9,939 nucleotides of DNA from Chloroflexia bacterium. Its GTDB lineage: Bacteria; Chloroflexota; Chloroflexia; Thermomicrobiales; UBA6265. Positions 7,516 to 9,939 of the stretch are shown piece by piece. Every line of letters begins with the position of its first letter. Position 1 is the first letter of the stretch. The notes beneath the pieces were generated by a model. That model was not told the DNA's origin. It did no database searches and saw only the letters and a program-made list of their open reading frames with translations. The position numbers and the translations under genes are program-made. Location: positions 1-9,939 of the forward strand of contig JACCVE010000422.1 in assembly GCA_013698285.1 (NCBI GenBank), read 5' to 3'.

Positions 7516-7537
7516 GATCGTTACGGTGATCGCTACG
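7516..7537 (+). repeat. Tandem 10-bp direct repeats upstream of the regulator
   Basis: GATCGTTACG at 7516-7525 and GATCGCTACG at 7528-7537 differ at one base and are offset by 12 bases, about one helical turn. SARP-type regulators are known to bind short direct repeats spaced about one turn apart, so this may be an autoregulatory site of the BTAD protein whose GTG lies 69 bases on. The second copy overlaps the candidate -10 box TACGAT. Confidence 0.35.
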
Positions 7538-7593
7538 ATAGACAGGAGTTGCGGCGTCTCCGCAGCGCGAGCACAATGCATCGTTGAACGTTC

Positions 7594-7603
7594 GAGGGAG
7601 GAG
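7594..7603 (+). promoter_or_regulatory. Shine-Dalgarno site of the BTAD regulator
   Basis: GAGGGAGGAG lies just before a GTG at 7607, with its GGAGG core five bases from the start codon. This site decides for the GTG start. The only nearby upstream ATG (7576) is in another frame and meets a stop after three codons. Confidence 0.75.
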
Positions 7604-7606
7604 ATC

Positions 7607-9939
7607 GTGTCTGGTCCCGCGCTGCTCCTGCTCGGGTCGCCGCGCATCGAGCGCCATGGCGCACCGGTCGAGGTCGATACCCGAAAGGCCTTGGCACTCG
7701 CCGCCTACCTGGCGATGACGCGGCAACGCGTCAGCCGGGATACGCTGGCGGCGCTGCTTTGGCCAGACTCCGACGATTCCCGCGCCGCGCTGCGGCGTAC
7801 CCTGTCGGTGCTCAATAAGGCCCTCGGCGAAGGGGGACTCGACATCGACCGCGAACACGTTGGCCTCGATCGGCGGGGTGATGTCTGGGTCGACGTCGAT
7901 CACTTTCGCCGTCTGCTCTCGGAATGTGGCGAGCACGGTCATCCGGCCGGCGACACGTGCCTCGCCTGCCTCGACCCTCTCGACGCGGCCGTGGCGCTCT
8001 ACCGAGCCGATTTTCTGGTTGGTTTCAGCCTGCGAGACAGCCCCGAGTTCGATGACTGGCAGTTCTTCCAGGCCGAGGGCCTGCGCCAGGAGCTGGCCGG
8101 TGCCCTGGAGCGGCTAACCCGAGTCCTCGCCGCGCGGGGGCAGTTCGAGGCGGCAATCGGTCACGCCCGGCGTTGGCTGGCCCTGGACACCCTCCATGAG
8201 CCCGCCCATGGGGCCCTTATGGAACTGTATGCCTGGTCCGGGAAGCAGGCGGCGGCGCTGCGCCAGTACCAGACATGCGTCCGCGTCTTGGCGAGGGAGC
8301 TGGACGTCCCGCCCCTGGCGACCACGACCCAGCTCTATCAGGTCATCAAGGAGAACCGAACGCCTCGGCCCGAGGCGCTGTCATCGCCGGTCCAGGCCCC
8401 GCACGGTGCTGGGGTACCCGTCCCGTCGCCCAGTGGTTCGCCGCGCCCAAGCCCTCATCACTCACTGGTGGGCCGCGCGGCAGAGTGGGAGGGACTCCTC
8501 GCGGCGTATGCCAAGGCCAGCTCCGGTCTTCGGATCGTGGTCTTGGAAGGGGAAGCGGGGATCGGCAAGACGCGCCTGGCGGAGGACTTCCTGGTCCACG
8601 TCGCGGCCACCGGTGCGCGCACCCTGGCGACGCGGTCCTATGAGGGAGAGACGGACCTGGCCTATGGCGCGGTCGCCGAGCTCCTGCGTGCGGCGATCTG
8701 GCGATTGGACCACGACGGCGCCGTCTCCACCGTCCCGCCCCAGGCGATGCGCGAGGCCTCACGCCTGCTGCCTGATGATGTCATCTCGGCCCATGACCCG
8801 CCCTCGCCGCTCGACTCGCCCGGTGCCCAGACGCGGTTCTACGAAGGCGTCTGTCATGTGCTCTTGGCGGCTCTCGGGGATGGGGTCCCATCCGTTCTCT
8901 TCCTCGACGATGCGCACTGGGCCGATGGTGCTTCGCTCGACCTCCTGGCATACCTCGCTCGGCGCGTCCATGACCGGCCGCTCTTTCTCCTCCTGGCCCG
9001 GCGCGACGAGGCGTCGCTGGCCGACCACCGGCTGGCACGCCTCCTGGCGGACGCTCACCGCGCCGGCACGCTCACCACGATCCGCCCCGCCCGCCTCGGC
9101 CGGGGGCATGTCGAGGAGTTGATGGCATCGCTGGAGGCCTCGACCACCACGATGCCCAGGGCGGATAACGTCCGGTATCCCCTGCCTGACGATCTCGGTC
9201 GGCGTCTGTACGAGGAGACGGAAGGGGTGCCGCTTCTCCTCCGCGAGTACGTCGAGGCCATCGTCACCGGGACGCTCGTCGGCACCGACGCGGGTTGGGA
9301 CCTGCCCGGTGGCGTCCAATCCATGTTGCGGTCCCGCGTCGCCGGTTTGGGGGAGCCGGTCCGGCATACGCTCGCCGTCGCGGCGACCATCGGGCGGTCA
9401 TTCGATTTCGACACGGTGCGGTCCGCCAGCGGCCGAGACGAGGAGACCACCGTCGCCGCATTAGAAGAACTCATCGCCCGGGGTGTGGTGCGGGAACTCG
9501 ACGGGCGGGGCGACGCTGGCTCACCGACCTATGATTTCAGTCACGAGAAGCTGCGGGTGCTCGTCTGCCGAGAAACGAGCCAGGCCCGACGGCGACTGCT
9601 TCACCGGTGTGTCGCGGAGGCGCTGGTTGACCAGGCGTGGCCGCGGGGTGAATCTGGCCCGTTCGCCGCCCAGATCGCCCACCACTTCCGCGAGGCTGGG
9701 CAGGAGCGAGCCGCGGCGGATTCCTATGTTCGAGCGGGCGAGTATGCTCGTGCCCTGTTCGCCAATGTCGAAGCGCTGGCCCACTTCCGATCGGCCCTGG
9801 ACCTTGGACACTCGGACCGGCGCATGCTGCTCGAGGCGATCGGGGACGTACAGACGTTGCTCGGGGCATATGGTGAGGCGTTGTCGAGCTATGAGGCGAC
9901 GACGCGAGAGGCTGCCCCGGGTGAACTCGCCGGGGTGGA
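7607..9939 (+). CDS. BTAD-domain transcriptional regulator with AAA-type ATPase (3' end outside window)
   Basis: An uninterrupted frame of 777 codons from a GTG start reaches the window edge with no stop, so the gene is partial. Residues 1-90 resemble the winged-helix DNA-binding domain of SARP/AfsR-type regulators (VSRDTLAALLWPDSDDSRAA, then LRRTLSVLNKAL). Residues about 90-245 form the helical BTAD, with ALYRADFLVGFSL and WLALDTLHEPAHGALMELYA. After a proline-rich linker (about 247-283), an ATPase module starts with LVGRAAEWEGLL. It has Walker A GEAGIGKT at 315-322 and Walker B LFLDDAHWAD with D434 and D435. From about 690 the sequence becomes alanine-rich and TPR-like (YVRAGEYARALF, YGEALSSYEATTREA). 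Relatives are about 900-1100 residues and act as ATP-dependent transcription activators with a TPR sensor. The target is unknown; the divergent small-protein/SOD genes and its own promoter are candidates by position. A Cys/His cluster at 107-121 inside the BTAD is noted among the findings. Confidence 0.92.
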   Translation, partial: MSGPALLLLGSPRIERHGAPVEVDTRKALALAAYLAMTRQRVSRDTLAALLWPDSDDSRAALRRTLSVLNKALGEGGLDIDREHVGLDRRGDVWVDVDHFRRLLSECGEHGHPAGDTCLACLDPLDAAVALYRADFLVGFSLRDSPEFDDWQFFQAEGLRQELAGALERLTRVLAARGQFEAAIGHARRWLALDTLHEPAHGALMELYAWSGKQAAALRQYQTCVRVLARELDVPPLATTTQLYQVIKENRTPRPEALSSPVQAPHGAGVPVPSPSGSPRPSPHHSLVGRAAEWEGLLAAYAKASSGLRIVVLEGEAGIGKTRLAEDFLVHVAATGARTLATRSYEGETDLAYGAVAELLRAAIWRLDHDGAVSTVPPQAMREASRLLPDDVISAHDPPSPLDSPGAQTRFYEGVCHVLLAALGDGVPSVLFLDDAHWADGASLDLLAYLARRVHDRPLFLLLARRDEASLADHRLARLLADAHRAGTLTTIRPARLGRGHVEELMASLEASTTTMPRADNVRYPLPDDLGRRLYEETEGVPLLLREYVEAIVTGTLVGTDAGWDLPGGVQSMLRSRVAGLGEPVRHTLAVAATIGRSFDFDTVRSASGRDEETTVAALEELIARGVVRELDGRGDAGSPTYDFSHEKLRVLVCRETSQARRRLLHRCVAEALVDQAWPRGESGPFAAQIAHHFREAGQERAAADSYVRAGEYARALFANVEALAHFRSALDLGHSDRRMLLEAIGDVQTLLGAYGEALSSYEATTREAAPGELAGV

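Larger units (their letters stand above)
7215..7606. other. Divergent control region between small-protein gene and BTAD regulator
   Basis: This 392-base stretch separates two divergent genes and should contain promoters for both. I see no convincing protein gene in it. It holds a long imperfect inverted repeat (7272-7350) with a nested stem, a short palindrome GACGGACGTTCCGTC (7458-7472), and two near-identical direct repeats (7516-7537). TACGAT at 7534-7539 could be a -10 box for the regulator, but no good -35 box stands before it. Confidence 0.55.

Noticed and set aside
7541..7550. GACAGGAGTT on the plus strand, which looks like a ribosome binding site
   Set aside because: The same word occurs before the small-protein start on the minus strand, but here no start codon stands at useful distance; the next ATG (7576) meets a stop after three codons.
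8196..9122. Plus-strand frame of 308 codons inside the BTAD regulator gene
   Set aside because: It lies in another frame of the regulator, which has intact Walker motifs and an unbroken frame; the alternative product is arginine- and serine-rich with no domain.

Overview
The window is GC-rich, with dense coding and ordinary bacterial gene layout. It holds five recognisable genes and one small secreted protein of unknown function. A BTAD/AAA (SARP-like) regulator, a Tat-exported superoxide dismutase and Shine-Dalgarno sites of the GGAGG type together suggest Chloroflexota (Thermomicrobia-like) or possibly Actinomycetota. This placement is an inference from gene content and composition, not a match to a known genome.

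Layout, left to right. Positions 1-402 are a leader without a gene I can support. metY (403-1698, +) encodes an O-acetylhomoserine sulfhydrylase-type PLP enzyme. It converges on a two-gene ABC exporter on the minus strand: the ATPase (5066-5866) is followed by a roughly 1000-residue double FtsX/MacB-type permease (2074-5064), the two joined by a stop and a start one base apart. The convergent gap (1699-2073) carries a 14-of-15-pair hairpin that may end transcription from both sides. Upstream of the ABC genes, also on the minus strand, are sodA (6091-6867), a Tat-signal Mn-type superoxide dismutase, and before it an 87-residue secreted protein (6951-7214). Strong hairpins follow both of these genes. 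A 392-bp divergent region (7215-7606) with inverted and direct repeats separates them from a BTAD-domain regulator with an AAA-type ATPase module (7607 onward, +), which runs off the right edge without a stop.

How the genes may work together: metY is biosynthetic (sulfur and methionine) and seems independent. The ABC pair is a self-contained membrane exporter or lipid/lipoprotein-type permease with no adaptor gene beside it. The secreted small protein and the exported SOD share strand and cell location and may form an extracytoplasmic oxidative-defence unit. The divergent regulator is a candidate controller of that unit, but only by position. I did not find a CRISPR array, tRNA, rRNA, transposase or other mobile element. 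No clearly new system is evident. The best candidates for a second look are the small protein/SOD pair and the repeat-rich divergent control region.
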